A stretch of DNA of 64,000 bases from Stenotrophomonas maltophilia. Lineage in GTDB: Bacteria > Pseudomonadota > Gammaproteobacteria > Xanthomonadales > Xanthomonadaceae. Position 1 is the first letter of the stretch; each line of letters begins with the position of its first letter. Position numbers and translations under genes: made by a program. Of this stretch, positions 53,056-63,394 are shown piece after piece. The stretch is from the NCBI RefSeq assembly GCF_023518235.1, contig NZ_CP090423.1:2542001-2606000 (forward strand), in the 5' to 3' direction. A model generated the notes under the pieces. The model ran no database searches. It was not told where the DNA came from and saw only the letters and a program-made list of their open reading frames with translations.

Positions 53056-54267
53056 ATGTCCAGCTATCTCTTCACCTCCGAGTCGGTCTCCGAAGGCCAT
53101 CCGGACAAGGTTGCCGACCAGATCTCCGATGCGGTGCTGGACGCGATCCTGACCCAGGACCAGCGCGCCCGCGTGGCCTGCGAGACCATGGTCAAGACCG
53201 GTGTTGCCATTGTGGCCGGTGAAATCACCACCAGCGCCTGGATCGACCTGGAAGCGCTGACCCGCAAGGTCATCACGGACATCGGCTACGACAGCTCCGA
53301 CGTCGGCTTCGACGGCGCCACCTGCGGCGTGCTGAACCTGATCGGCAAGCAGTCGCCGCACATCGCCCAGGGCGTGGACCGCAAGAAGCCGGAAGAAATG
53401 GGCGCGGGCGACCAGGGCCTGATGTTCGGCTATGCCACCAACGAGACCGACAGCTACATGCCGGCCGCGATCCACCTGTCGCACCGCTTGGTCGAGCAGC
53501 AGGCCAAGATCCGCAAGAAGAAGAACTCGCCGCTGTCGTGGCTGCGCCCGGACGCCAAGAGCCAGGTCACCCTGCGCTATGAAAACGGCGTGGTCTCGGC
53601 CATCGACGCGGTAGTCCTGTCGACCCAGCACGCCCCGGGCATCAAGCAGAAGGACCTCATCGAGGCCGTCCGCGAAGAGATCATCAAGCCGGTGCTGCCG
53701 GCCAAGTGGCTGCACAAGGGCACCAAGTTCCACATCAACCCGACCGGCAAGTTCGAGATCGGCGGCCCGGTGGGCGACTGCGGCCTGACCGGCCGCAAGA
53801 TCATCGTCGACACCTACGGCGGCTGGGCCCGTCACGGTGGTGGCGCGTTCTCCGGCAAGGACCCGTCCAAGGTCGACCGTTCGGCTGCCTACGCCGCGCG
53901 CTACGTTGCCAAGAACGTCGTTGCCGCCGGCCTGGCCGACCGTTGCGAAGTGCAGGTCTCCTACGCCATCGGCGTGGCTGAGCCGACCTCGATCTCGGTC
54001 ACCACCTTCGGCACCGGCAAGATCAGCGACGACAAGATCGAGAAGCTGATCCGCAAGCACTTCGACCTGCGCCCGTACGGCATCATCAAGATGCTCGACC
54101 TGGTGCACCCGATGTACCAGCAGACCGCGGCCTATGGCCACTTCGGCCGCAAGCCGAAGGAGTTCAGCTACCTCAACGGCGAAGGCGAGACCGTCAACGC
54201 CACGGCCTTCTCCTGGGAGAAGACCGACCGCGCCGCCGCCCTGCGCGCCGATGCGAAGCTGAAGTAA
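53056..54267 (+). CDS. metK: S-adenosylmethionine synthetase
   Basis: Makes S-adenosylmethionine from methionine and ATP. The 403-residue protein begins [21 protein letters not shown] (the HPDK ATP site), and has [17 protein letters not shown] (about residue 116) and the phosphate-binding [15 protein letters not shown] (about 261-275). The ATG at 53056 is preceded by AAGGG about 12 bases upstream. It has its own promoter and terminator. ahcY, 6.4 kb downstream, handles the other half of the methyl cycle. Confidence 0.98.
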   Translation: MSSYLFTSESVSEGHPDKVADQISDAVLDAILTQDQRARVACETMVKTGVAIVAGEITTSAWIDLEALTRKVITDIGYDSSDVGFDGATCGVLNLIGKQSPHIAQGVDRKKPEEMGAGDQGLMFGYATNETDSYMPAAIHLSHRLVEQQAKIRKKKNSPLSWLRPDAKSQVTLRYENGVVSAIDAVVLSTQHAPGIKQKDLIEAVREEIIKPVLPAKWLHKGTKFHINPTGKFEIGGPVGDCGLTGRKIIVDTYGGWARHGGGAFSGKDPSKVDRSAAYAARYVAKNVVAAGLADRCEVQVSYAIGVAEPTSISVTTFGTGKISDDKIEKLIRKHFDLRPYGIIKMLDLVHPMYQQTAAYGHFGRKPKEFSYLNGEGETVNATAFSWEKTDRAAALRADAKLK

Positions 54268-54275
54268 GAAACACG

Positions 54276-54304
54276 AAGGGCCGCGCAAGCGGCCCTTCTC
54301 TTTT
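54276..54304 (+). terminator. Rho-independent terminator after metK
   Basis: A 9-bp perfect stem AAGGGCCGC / GCGGCCCTT with a GCAA tetraloop, followed by CTCTTTT. Confidence 0.9.
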
Positions 54305-54307
54305 CGG

Positions 54308-54384
54308 GTAGAGCCGGCCGCTGGCCGGCTTTTTCATGATGCCGGGAAAACAGTGCGCGGTTGCTGGCCAGCGGCCGGCACTCC
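54308..54384. repeat. SMAG dimer, GAGCCGGCC type, with decayed partner
   Basis: GTAG repeat at 54308-54330 in plus orientation and a degenerate partner at 54362-54384, in which CTAC has become CTCC. It lies just before the -10 of the thioesterase gene. Confidence 0.75.
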
Positions 54385-54395
54385 CCGGTTGTCGA

Positions 54396-54401
54396 TACAA
54401 T
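54396..54401 (+). promoter_or_regulatory. -10-like hexamer directly before the thioesterase gene
   Basis: TACAAT ends six bases before the ATG at 54408, the same distance as at dusB. A leaderless transcript is expected. Confidence 0.5.
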
Positions 54402-54407
54402 CGGGCC

Positions 54408-54914
54408 ATGTCGACCGAACTGAAAACCCACCAGCTGTCCATGACCGTGCTGATGTCGCCGGAGATGGCCAATTTCTCCGGCAAGGTCCACGGCGGCGCC
54501 ATCCTGCGCCTGCTCGACCAGGTGGCCTACGCCTGCGCCAGCCGCTACGCCGGCCGCTACGTGGTCACCCTGTCGGTGGACCAGGTGATGTTCCGCCAGC
54601 CGATCGCGGTGGGTGAACTGGTCACTTTCCTGGCCTCGGTGAACCATACCGGCACCTCGTCGATGGAAATCGGCATCAAGGTGGTGGCCGAGGACATCCT
54701 CAAGCGCAGCGTGCGCCACGCCAACAGCTGCTTCTTCACCATGGTGGCGGTGGATGAGGACGGTCGGCCGACGCCGGTGCCGCCGTTGCAGCCGGCCACC
54801 TCCGATGAGAAGCGCCGCCAGGCCGCCGCGCAGATCCGCCGCCAGCTGCGCCAGGAAATGGAACAGCGCCATCTGGAACTGCTGGCGTCGAACCCGCCCT
54901 CGGCGGAGGAATGA
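54408..54914 (+). CDS. Acyl-CoA thioesterase (hotdog fold, YciA-like)
   Basis: A 168-residue hotdog-fold thioesterase. The typical motif KVHGGAILRLLDQVAYACASR (about residues 26-46) includes the catalytic Asp-type residue and the dimer helix; the second half has SVRHANSCFFTMVAVDEDGRP. The C-terminus is a charged helix rich in Arg, Gln and Glu. Substrates are probably medium or long chain acyl-CoA. No ribosome binding site precedes the ATG, but a TACAAT hexamer does. Confidence 0.88.
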   Translation: MSTELKTHQLSMTVLMSPEMANFSGKVHGGAILRLLDQVAYACASRYAGRYVVTLSVDQVMFRQPIAVGELVTFLASVNHTGTSSMEIGIKVVAEDILKRSVRHANSCFFTMVAVDEDGRPTPVPPLQPATSDEKRRQAAAQIRRQLRQEMEQRHLELLASNPPSAEE

Positions 54915-54915
54915 G

Positions 54916-54971
54916 GTAGTGCCGGCCGCTGGCCGGCAACCTCCTCATTGCCGGCCAGCGGCCGGCACTAC
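54916..54971. repeat. SMAG dimer, GTGCCGGCCGC type
   Basis: Inverted 23-base repeats at 54916-54938 (GTAG first) and 54949-54971 (CTAC last), GTAG ends outward. It sits between the convergent thioesterase and ppc genes and can form a single long hairpin. Confidence 0.85.
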
Positions 54972-54984
54972 CCTGCCAGGTGGA

Positions 54985-57696
54985 TCACCCGGTGTTCTGC
55001 ACGCCCTGCGAAACACCGTTCACGCAGGCCACCAGCGCGCGCAACAGGTCCTCGTCTTCGCGCCCGCTGGCACGCCAGCGCTGCAGAAGGTCCACCTGCA
55101 GCACGCTGATCGGGTCCACGTAAGGGTTGCGCAGACGGATCGACAGCGCCAGCCGTGCGTCATGGTCCAGCAGCGTCTGCTGGCCCATCAGCGCCAGCAG
55201 CCAATACCGGGTCAATTCCAGCTCGCGCTGCACCTGCGGGAAGAAGCGCGCGTGCAGGTCGCCGGACAGTTTCGAGAACTGCTCGGCAATGGTGATATCG
55301 CCCTTGGACAGCACCATCGCGATGTCGTCCAGGAAGGTGCGGAAGAACGGCCAGTCCCGCGCCATAGCGCGCAGGGTCTGTTCGTGGCCGGCATCCACCG
55401 CCGCCTGCAGGCCACTGCCCACGCCATACCAGCCGGGAATGACCGCGCGCGCCTGGCTCCAGGCAAATACCCAGGGAATCGCGCGCAGGTTGCCCAGCGC
55501 CGCATCCTGGCCCAGTCGTCGCGACGGTCGCGAGCCCAGCGTCATCCGTTCGATCACATCGATCGGCGTGGCGGTGCGGAAGTAGTCCATGAACTGCGGT
55601 TGGCCCACGAACGCACGATAGACTTCACTGCTCGCCGCTGCCACCTGGTCCATCACCGGCCGCCAGTCATCCTCGCGTGGCTCGGCCGCACGCGGGCGCA
55701 GGCTGGCGCGCAGCACCGCGCCGGCGGCCTGTTCCAGTGAACGCAGCGCCAGCGCACGGATGCCGTACTTGCGGTGGATCACCTCGCCCTGCTCGGTCAC
55801 CCGCAGGCGTCCATCGATGCTGCCGCGCGGCGACGCATCGACCGCGTGCGTGGTCTTGCCGCCGCCACGGCTGATCGAGCCGCCACGGCCATGGAAGAAC
55901 GTCAACCCGATGCCGGCCTCGGCCGCCACCTCCAGCAGTTCCACCTGCGCGCGTTGCAGGCCCCAACGTGATGCCGCAATGCCACCGTCCTTGCTGCTGT
56001 CCGAATAGCCGAGCATCACCATCTGCACATCGCCACGGGCACGCAGATGGGCGCGATACACCGGGTCGGCCAACAGGTCACGCAGGGTGGCGGTGCCGCG
56101 CTTGAGGTCGTCCACTGTTTCAAACAGCGGGGCAATGTCCAGCGGCACCGAACCGCCGTCTTCCACCAGGCCACCGCGGCGTGCCAGCGCCAGCACCGCC
56201 AGCACATCGCTGCGGTCGTGCGCCATCGAAATGATGTAGCTGCCGAGTGCATCGCCACCATGTCGTGCGCGCGCATCGGCCAGTGCGGCGAACACCGCAT
56301 CCAGGCGCACGTTGCCTTCATCGTTGCCGGCCGGCAGCGGTGCCTCACCGCTGGCATGCGGGCCCAGCAGCCGCGCACGGTCCAGCGCGTCCAGCGCCTG
56401 CCACGCCTCCTCACCGCCCAGCACCGAGGCCAGTGCACGTGCATGCACGCTCGATTCCTGCCGCACATCCAGGCGTGCCAGATGGAAGCCGAAGGTCTTC
56501 ACCCGCCACAGCAGGCGCTGCACGGCAAAGCCACCGGCATGCTCACCGCGGTGGGCGCGCAGGCTGTCCAGGATCAACTGCAGATCCTCGATCAGTTCAT
56601 CAGGGCCTGCGTAGCCGCCTTCGCCGTCATCCAGCGTGGCCTGCAGGCGCGCCCGCATGCGGTCGTTGAGCAGGCGATACGGCATGTCGGCATGGCGCGG
56701 CCGCGACTGCACCTGCGGCAACAGCTGCTGGTAATGCGCCACGCGCGCCTGCAGCGCATCACTGACACCCACCCGCTCGGTGGACTGGCTGAGCAGGCTG
56801 GCCAGCTGCAGCAGTTCCTTCTGGTAGCGCCCCAGCACTGCCTGCCGCTGTGCATCCAGCGTGTTGCGGATGGTGTGGGCATCCACGTTCGGATTGCCGT
56901 CCATGTCACCGCCCACCCAGGTGCCAAAACGCAGCAGGCGCGGCAACGGCAGTTCTTCGCCATAGGTATCGCGCAGCGCCTGCTGCAGCGATTCGTACAG
57001 CACCGGAATCACCCGGTACAGCACCTGCACCAGGTAGAAACCCACGTGTTCGCGTTCGTCATCCACAGTGGGCCGCACCGGCGAGGAATCGGTGGTCTGC
57101 CACGAGGCGGTCAGCGCCATGCGGAAGCGCGCAGCATCGGCGGCAGCCTCGCCCGGCGTACGCTGGCCGTCGAGGTTGTCGACCAGACTGGCCACCATCA
57201 GCTGCTCTTTTTCCAGCAGCGCGCGGCGCACCGCTTCGGTCGGATGCGCGGTGAACACCGGTTCGATGTCGATGCGCGGCAACCACTGCGCCAGTTCATC
57301 CAGGCTCACGCCCTGCGCCTTGAGGTGCTGCAGGGCATCCTGCAGGCCATCGGGCTGCGGCGCGGCGGTGCCGGCGCGCTGGTAATCGCGGCGGCGCCGG
57401 ATGCGGTGCACGCGCTCGGCGATGTTGACCACCTGGAAGTAGGTGCTGAACGCACGCACCATGGTTTCGGCCTGCTGCGGCGTGCGCCCGGCCAGGCCCT
57501 CGGCCAGCTCCGACAGCGGTGCCTGGTTCTCGCGGCGGGCGATGGCACGGGTACGTACCTCTTCCACATCGTCGAGGAAAGCGGCCGATACCTGTTCCAC
57601 CAACAGGTCGCCGACCAGTGCGCCGAGCCGGCGCACATCATCGCGAAGCGGAAGATCGGGGGAAGCGAATTCGATGCTGCTGCGGTACTCGTTCAT
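54985..57696 (-). CDS. ppc: Phosphoenolpyruvate carboxylase
   Basis: Makes oxaloacetate from phosphoenolpyruvate and bicarbonate, replenishing the TCA cycle. The 903-residue protein has the catalytic His in [15 protein letters not shown] (about 148), the [15 protein letters not shown] region, and the glycine-rich [14 protein letters not shown] loop (about 598-611). The C-terminus ends [11 protein letters not shown], as usual. I chose the ATG at 57696 instead of the upstream TTG. A TAGGCT hexamer about 30 bases upstream may be its -10. Confidence 0.97.
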   Translation of the reverse strand: MNEYRSSIEFASPDLPLRDDVRRLGALVGDLLVEQVSAAFLDDVEEVRTRAIARRENQAPLSELAEGLAGRTPQQAETMVRAFSTYFQVVNIAERVHRIRRRRDYQRAGTAAPQPDGLQDALQHLKAQGVSLDELAQWLPRIDIEPVFTAHPTEAVRRALLEKEQLMVASLVDNLDGQRTPGEAAADAARFRMALTASWQTTDSSPVRPTVDDEREHVGFYLVQVLYRVIPVLYESLQQALRDTYGEELPLPRLLRFGTWVGGDMDGNPNVDAHTIRNTLDAQRQAVLGRYQKELLQLASLLSQSTERVGVSDALQARVAHYQQLLPQVQSRPRHADMPYRLLNDRMRARLQATLDDGEGGYAGPDELIEDLQLILDSLRAHRGEHAGGFAVQRLLWRVKTFGFHLARLDVRQESSVHARALASVLGGEEAWQALDALDRARLLGPHASGEAPLPAGNDEGNVRLDAVFAALADARARHGGDALGSYIISMAHDRSDVLAVLALARRGGLVEDGGSVPLDIAPLFETVDDLKRGTATLRDLLADPVYRAHLRARGDVQMVMLGYSDSSKDGGIAASRWGLQRAQVELLEVAAEAGIGLTFFHGRGGSISRGGGKTTHAVDASPRGSIDGRLRVTEQGEVIHRKYGIRALALRSLEQAAGAVLRASLRPRAAEPREDDWRPVMDQVAAASSEVYRAFVGQPQFMDYFRTATPIDVIERMTLGSRPSRRLGQDAALGNLRAIPWVFAWSQARAVIPGWYGVGSGLQAAVDAGHEQTLRAMARDWPFFRTFLDDIAMVLSKGDITIAEQFSKLSGDLHARFFPQVQRELELTRYWLLALMGQQTLLDHDARLALSIRLRNPYVDPISVLQVDLLQRWRASGREDEDLLRALVACVNGVSQGVQNTG

Positions 57697-57805
57697 CGGC
57701 GACGCACGGGCCTCGGTCAACGGATCCTGAGCCCAAGCCTATCCCAGAACGGGCGTCGTGCTGCGATGCAAAAATGGTTTCATCTGCACGTATCACGGCG
57801 GACGC

Positions 57806-57880
57806 CGCCGAGCATGGGCTCGGCTCTACAAGTGTGTCATGGCGCGGGACACCGTGTAGCGCCCGAGCCCATGCTCGGGC
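57806..57880. repeat. SMAG dimer between ppc and the S9 peptidase gene
   Basis: Repeats at 57806-57829 (CTAC last) and 57856-57880 (GTAG first). Here the GTAG ends point toward each other, the opposite of most dimers in this window. Confidence 0.8.
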
Positions 57881-57932
57881 GGCGGCGCAGCCGCACAGGC
57901 GGCTCCCGTTGCGGGGGCCGCCGTCATGCACG

Positions 57933-60449
57933 TCAGCGCTTCTTCTTCGCCTTGCCCTGCTCGGCCGGGCCGATGGTCTGCTCCAGCCAGCGCTCGCTTT
58001 CGGCCAGCATGGTCATGATCGATTCGCGTGCGCGGTAGGCATGCGATTCGTTGGGCAGCATCACCAGCCGCGCGGTGCCGCCCAGGCCCTTCACCGCAGC
58101 GAACATGCGCTCGCTCTGGATCGGGAACGTGCCGGAGTTGTTGTCGTCCACGCCATGGATGAACAGGATCGGGTCCTTGATCTTGTCGGCGTAGTTGAAC
58201 GGCGCCATCTTCTGGTACACGTCCTGCGCCTGCCAGTAATTGCGTTCCTCAGCCTGGAAGCCGAACGGGGTAAGCGTGCGGTTGTAGGCGCCGCTGCGCG
58301 CGATGCCGGCCTTGAACAGGCGCGTATGCGCCAGCAGGTTGGCGGTCATGAACGCACCGTAGGAATGGCCACCGATGGCGATGTGCTCGCGATCGGTCAC
58401 GCCACGCCGCACCACTTCATCCACCGCCGCCTGTGCATTGGCCACCAGCTGTTCGATGTAGGTGTCGTTGGGCTCCTTGTCGCCCTCGCCGATGATCGGC
58501 ATCGACGGACTGGCCAGCACCACGTAGCCCTTGGCCAGGAACGCCTGCGGCCCCCAGTAGCTGACCGCATTGAAGCGGTACGGCGAATCGGTCACCTGGC
58601 TGGCCGCCGCCGCGCTCTTGAACTCGCCCGGGTAGGCCCACATCAGCAGCGGACGCGGACCATCGCGCTTCGGGTCGTAGCCCGGCGGCAGCAGCAGGGT
58701 TGCGGTCAGATCGACGCCGTCCTTGCGCTTGTAGCGGATCTGCTCCTTCTGCACGCCCTTCAGCTGCGGCAGCGGGTGGGCGAAGTGGGTCAGCGCGCGC
58801 GGTGCGGCGCTGGCATCGGCCAGCGACTGCACGTGGAAGTTGGCCGGCTCATCCGGGCTCTCGCGGCTCAGCAGCAGCGAACTGCCCTGCGCGTCCAGCA
58901 GCGCCACTGGCGCGGCGTAGCTGGGCGCCTGCGAGTGGAACAGGCGGGTGGCCTTGCCCGTGGCGATGTCGAAGCGGTCCACGAACGGACGATCACCTTC
59001 CGGCGACGCACCGGCACCGGCCAGGTACAGGCTGCCGCCATCGGCGCTGGTCTGCAGCAGCGAGCGGCCACGCTCATCGCTGGCCAGCAGCGGGCGGCCC
59101 GGGTCGGCATAGCGGTCCTGCGCATCCCGGTCCCACAGCAGGCGCGGTTCGGCGCTGGCGTTGTCCGGGGCGATCAGCCAGGTCTTGGTCCTGCGCGTTT
59201 TCCACCACGATTCACCCAGCAGGGCCAGGTCACCCCGGCCCCAGCTGATGCCGGCGAAACGGCTACCGAGCTGGGCCAGGGTCACCGGCGGCGTGTCGAA
59301 CGGCGCGGCCTGCATCAGCACTGCATCGCGCACCTTGGCTTCGCGGTTCGGATCACCGCCATCCTGTGCTTCGGCCCAGACCAGGGTGGCGTCGGCATCG
59401 CCGCGCCAGCTGATGTCACGCACGCCGGTCACCTCGGCGTCATTGCCGGTCGGCAAGCCTTCCACCAGCGGCCGCACCGCCACGGTGTGCACCAGTTTGC
59501 CGCTGGTACGGTCGATCACTTCGATGCGGCGCGGGAAACTGCTCACCGGCACCACGTAGGAGTACGGGCGCTGCACCGGCTGGCGCAGCACGAAGCGGCC
59601 ATCGGGCGACACCGCGAAACCCATGAAGATGCCCGGCGCGCCGATCGCGCGGGTGCTGCCATCCAGGCCGACTTCCATCGGCTGGGTGGTGGCGTAGTAG
59701 TCGAACTGGCGCGCGTCGGCCTCGTTCTTCAGCAGGTCCTGGTAGGTGCGGATCGACACCACGCCGCCGCCCTGGCTGGTCTGCTGCACCGCAGGTCCGG
59801 TCGGGATGCCATCGGCGGCCGGTGCGGCCCCGAGGTTGGCCGGGCGGGTGAACACCACCAGCCCACGGCTGTCCGGCAGCCACTGGTAACCGCTGCCGAT
59901 CACTGTGTTCAGGCCCGCCACCAGGCGCCGGGCGCTGCCGCCGGCCACATCCACCAGCCACAGTTCATTGGCGCCGCTGGCGGCGTCGACCTGGTTGAAG
60001 GCCAGCCACTTCTGGTCCGGCGACCACATCAGGCTGGCGATCGACAGCGTGGCCGGCAGGCCGCTGATCTGCCGCTCCTTGCCATCGGCCACGTTCATCA
60101 GCCACAGCTTCTCGCCGAAGCTGAAGCGGCTGTCGGAGAACGTGCGCGGGTTGATGCGCAGGCCGGCCAGCTTCAGCTCCGGCTGCGCCACCACCTGGAT
60201 CGACGGCAGCGACGGCATCTGCATCAGCGCGGCCACGTCGCGGCGCGGCGACAGGAACAGCGAGGGCGCGCGCGGGGCGTCGACCACCGCCTGCAGCGCG
60301 GCCGAAGGCAGCTCGTAGCCGTTGACGCCCTGCGCCTGCGTCGTGGCGGCCTGCGGTGCCGCCGCCCAGGCCAGCGGGGCCACCGCCAGCAGTCCCATCG
60401 ACAGGACCAGGCCGGTCCAGCGCCGCGTACGGCGCGCGTGCATGCTCAT
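57933..60449 (-). CDS. Secreted S9-family prolyl oligopeptidase/glutamyl endopeptidase-like protein
   Basis: An 838-residue peptidase. Signal peptide (about 30 residues ending AWA), an N-terminal beta-propeller (about 60-560) with repeated strand patterns, and a C-terminal alpha/beta hydrolase (about 590-830) with the nucleophile in GGHSYGAFMTANLLAHT, the Asp in GVDDNNSGTFPIQSERM and the His in NESHAYRARES. It resembles the S9C/D glutamyl endopeptidases and acylaminoacyl peptidase group. Periplasmic location is inferred from the signal. The C-terminus is Lys-rich (GKAKKKR). Start at 60449 with AGGTGG upstream. Confidence 0.87.
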   Translation of the reverse strand: MSMHARRTRRWTGLVLSMGLLAVAPLAWAAAPQAATTQAQGVNGYELPSAALQAVVDAPRAPSLFLSPRRDVAALMQMPSLPSIQVVAQPELKLAGLRINPRTFSDSRFSFGEKLWLMNVADGKERQISGLPATLSIASLMWSPDQKWLAFNQVDAASGANELWLVDVAGGSARRLVAGLNTVIGSGYQWLPDSRGLVVFTRPANLGAAPAADGIPTGPAVQQTSQGGGVVSIRTYQDLLKNEADARQFDYYATTQPMEVGLDGSTRAIGAPGIFMGFAVSPDGRFVLRQPVQRPYSYVVPVSSFPRRIEVIDRTSGKLVHTVAVRPLVEGLPTGNDAEVTGVRDISWRGDADATLVWAEAQDGGDPNREAKVRDAVLMQAAPFDTPPVTLAQLGSRFAGISWGRGDLALLGESWWKTRRTKTWLIAPDNASAEPRLLWDRDAQDRYADPGRPLLASDERGRSLLQTSADGGSLYLAGAGASPEGDRPFVDRFDIATGKATRLFHSQAPSYAAPVALLDAQGSSLLLSRESPDEPANFHVQSLADASAAPRALTHFAHPLPQLKGVQKEQIRYKRKDGVDLTATLLLPPGYDPKRDGPRPLLMWAYPGEFKSAAAASQVTDSPYRFNAVSYWGPQAFLAKGYVVLASPSMPIIGEGDKEPNDTYIEQLVANAQAAVDEVVRRGVTDREHIAIGGHSYGAFMTANLLAHTRLFKAGIARSGAYNRTLTPFGFQAEERNYWQAQDVYQKMAPFNYADKIKDPILFIHGVDDNNSGTFPIQSERMFAAVKGLGGTARLVMLPNESHAYRARESIMTMLAESERWLEQTIGPAEQGKAKKKR

Positions 60450-60552
60450 CGTTCCACCTGTGTGATGCGTGAAAACACCGACCTTAACAGGCCGTGCACG
60501 CCGCCCCACCTGCCGATGGTTGGGTCATCCCGATCTCATGCCGGGGCCGCGA

Positions 60553-60558
60553 TATAAT
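60553..60558 (+). promoter_or_regulatory. -10 box of ahcY
   Basis: TATAAT, a perfect consensus -10, about 15 bases before the riboswitch. The -35 region is weak. Confidence 0.7.
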
Positions 60559-60572
60559 GGGGGTTCTCCCCT

Positions 60573-60649
60573 GCCGAGGGGCGCTGCGACCGGATCCCAC
60601 GAGGCCCGGCCAGGCTCGGTAAGGTGGCTTTGTAACAACGGCGCCCGGC
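60573..60649 (+). ncRNA. S-adenosylhomocysteine (SAH) riboswitch
   Basis: The leader of ahcY has the SAH riboswitch pattern. P1 pairs CCGAG (60574-60578) with CTCGG (60615-60619), CCGG at 60590-60593 pairs with CCGG at 60606-60609 in P2, and GGGCGC (60579-60584) can form a perfect 6-bp pseudoknot with GCGCCC (60641-60646). The stretches GGGGCGCTGCGA and AACGGCGCCC match the family consensus. When SAH accumulates the riboswitch turns on ahcY. It is the expected class and position for this group of bacteria. Confidence 0.88.
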
Positions 60650-60689
60650 TAGATGCGAGCACCCGCTCGCCCACAACCGGAGCTACTGC

Positions 60690-62135
<1,446 letters not shown>

Positions 62136-62147
62136 TGCCGTGCGCGG

Positions 62148-62170
62148 TGCCGGCCAGCGGCCGGCACTAC
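62148..62170 (-). repeat. SMAG repeat after ahcY
   Basis: A 23-base GCCGGCC-type palindrome ending in CTAC, 12 bases after the ahcY stop. Confidence 0.8.
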
Positions 62171-62180
62171 CCGCGTGACC

Positions 62181-62219
62181 GGGGTCGGATCCCTTTCCGC
62201 AGGAAAGGGCTCTGACCCC
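62181..62219. repeat. GGGGTC...GACCCC palindrome of a second repeat family
   Basis: A 39-base imperfect palindrome with arms GGGGTCGGATCCCTTTCC and GGAAAGGGCTCTGACCCC and only two mismatched pairs. It lacks the GTAG edge of SMAG, so it is another family. It sits between ahcY and its terminator. Confidence 0.6.
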
Positions 62220-62234
62220 AGCAACGGTTCGGAC

Positions 62235-62262
62235 AGAACGGGCGCCTTCGGGCGCCCGTTCT
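62235..62262 (+). terminator. Terminator hairpin after ahcY
   Basis: A perfect 12-bp stem AGAACGGGCGCC / GGCGCCCGTTCT with a UUCG tetraloop, followed by GCGTTT. The weak T tract makes termination probable but not certain. Confidence 0.75.
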
Positions 62263-62355
62263 GCGTTTACGTGTGGCCATACATCACGCATCCACGCATG
62301 GCGTGGATGCTCCACCCGCGATAGCCTCGGTCAAGGCAACACATTCCGCACGCGC

Positions 62356-62361
62356 TACGAT
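62356..62361 (+). promoter_or_regulatory. -10-like hexamer directly before ybaK
   Basis: TACGAT ends six bases before the ATG at 62368; one of the six leaderless-type promoters of this window. A decayed SMAG palindrome (62290-62308) lies upstream. Confidence 0.45.
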
Positions 62362-62367
62362 GCGCCC

Positions 62368-62841
62368 ATGACCCCGGCCATCAACCTGCTCAAGCGCGAG
62401 AACATCGCCCACACCGTGCGCAGCTACGTGCACGACGCCCATGCCGAATCCTATGGCGGCGAAGCCGTCGACAAGCTCGGCCTGGACCCGGCCCAGGTGT
62501 TCAAGACCCTGCTGGCCAGCACTGAAACCCACGAACTGCTGGTGGCGATCGTGCCGGTTGCCGGTCAACTCGACCTGAAGGCGCTCGCCGCAGCCGCCGG
62601 CTGCAGGAAGTGCGAGATGGCCGCCGCCGATGCCGCGCAGCGCGCGACCGGCTACCTGGTCGGTGGCATCAGCCCGCTCGGGCAGAAGAAGCGCCTGCGC
62701 ACCTTTCTGGACGCCAGCGCGCAGGCGTTGCCCAGCCTGCACGTCAGCGCCGGACGCCGTGGCCTGGAAGTGGAACTCGCCCCGGCCGACCTGCTGCGGC
62801 TGACCGCGGGCCACTACGCCGCCATCGGCAAGGCGCGCTGA
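62368..62841 (+). CDS. ybaK: Cys-tRNA(Pro) deacylase YbaK
   Basis: Editing enzyme that hydrolyses cysteine from mischarged tRNA-Pro. The 157-residue protein has the family landmarks KTLLASTETHELLVAIVP (about residues 49-66) and ATGYLVGGISPLGQKKRLRTF (about 92-112), including the conserved Lys and the GGISP loop. The ATG at 62368 has a TACGAT hexamer ahead and no ribosome binding site. The next gene starts in the TGATG overlap at its stop. Confidence 0.93.
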   Translation: MTPAINLLKRENIAHTVRSYVHDAHAESYGGEAVDKLGLDPAQVFKTLLASTETHELLVAIVPVAGQLDLKALAAAAGCRKCEMAAADAAQRATGYLVGGISPLGQKKRLRTFLDASAQALPSLHVSAGRRGLEVELAPADLLRLTAGHYAAIGKAR

Positions 62842-63326
62842 TGCGCTGGCCGTGGTCTGCAGTGCCGCCGCCACGGCTTGAGGATGCACAGGCCGATGTG
62901 TTGCTGCAGGATCTGCTGTCGCGCGATGGCCGGCGCGTCACGGATGCCGCGCGCACGCTCGCACGGTTGTTCAGCACGGCATCGCTGGAGGCATTGGCGC
63001 GGCATGCGGAGCTGATCGAGCTACGCTGTCAGGGCCTTGAACTGGGTGGCATGCTGGTCAGCAACCAGGCACACCTGCAGGCGGCGCTGCGACGATTGCG
63101 CTATTGGCAGGCGCGCGAGGGTTGCCTGTGCGCGCTCAATCCCACCTACCCGTTCTTCGATCCGCGTCGTCTGATCGAACAAGGGCAGATGCAGCTGCTC
63201 TCGTTGCAGGAGGCTGAGGATGGTTGGGGCGATTGCCACACGGTCACCTGTGCACACTGCGGCCAACGCTGGCAGGCAATCGACCGCGAATACCATTATC
63301 CGTGGTGGGAATGGAAAACGGCATGA
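62841..63326 (+). CDS. Small protein of unknown function with a C-terminal zinc-ribbon-like pair
   Basis: A 161-residue protein that I do not recognise. It begins MRWPWSAVPPPRLEDAQADV and contains a helical middle. A CLCAL pair (about residue 96) and a CAHCGQRWQAIDREYHY pair (about 139-155) could form a zinc ribbon, since two CxxC- or CxC-type pairs are 40 residues apart. The aromatic C-terminus (YHYPWWEWKTA) is unusual. Start overlaps the ybaK stop (TGATG), so the two are coupled; the reason is unknown. Confidence 0.65.
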   Translation: MRWPWSAVPPPRLEDAQADVLLQDLLSRDGRRVTDAARTLARLFSTASLEALARHAELIELRCQGLELGGMLVSNQAHLQAALRRLRYWQAREGCLCALNPTYPFFDPRRLIEQGQMQLLSLQEAEDGWGDCHTVTCAHCGQRWQAIDREYHYPWWEWKTA

Positions 63327-63394
63327 CCGGATGCAGCCACACATGGCATGGCTCTACTGCAGCCCGGCACATCCACGCCATGCGTAGATGCCGA

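Noticed and set aside
57519..60557. Frame of about 1000 codons antisense to the S9 peptidase gene
   Set aside because: The composition is rich in His, Arg, Gln and Ala with no recognisable domain, typical of shadow frames in GC-rich DNA, and it lies fully opposite a well-supported gene.
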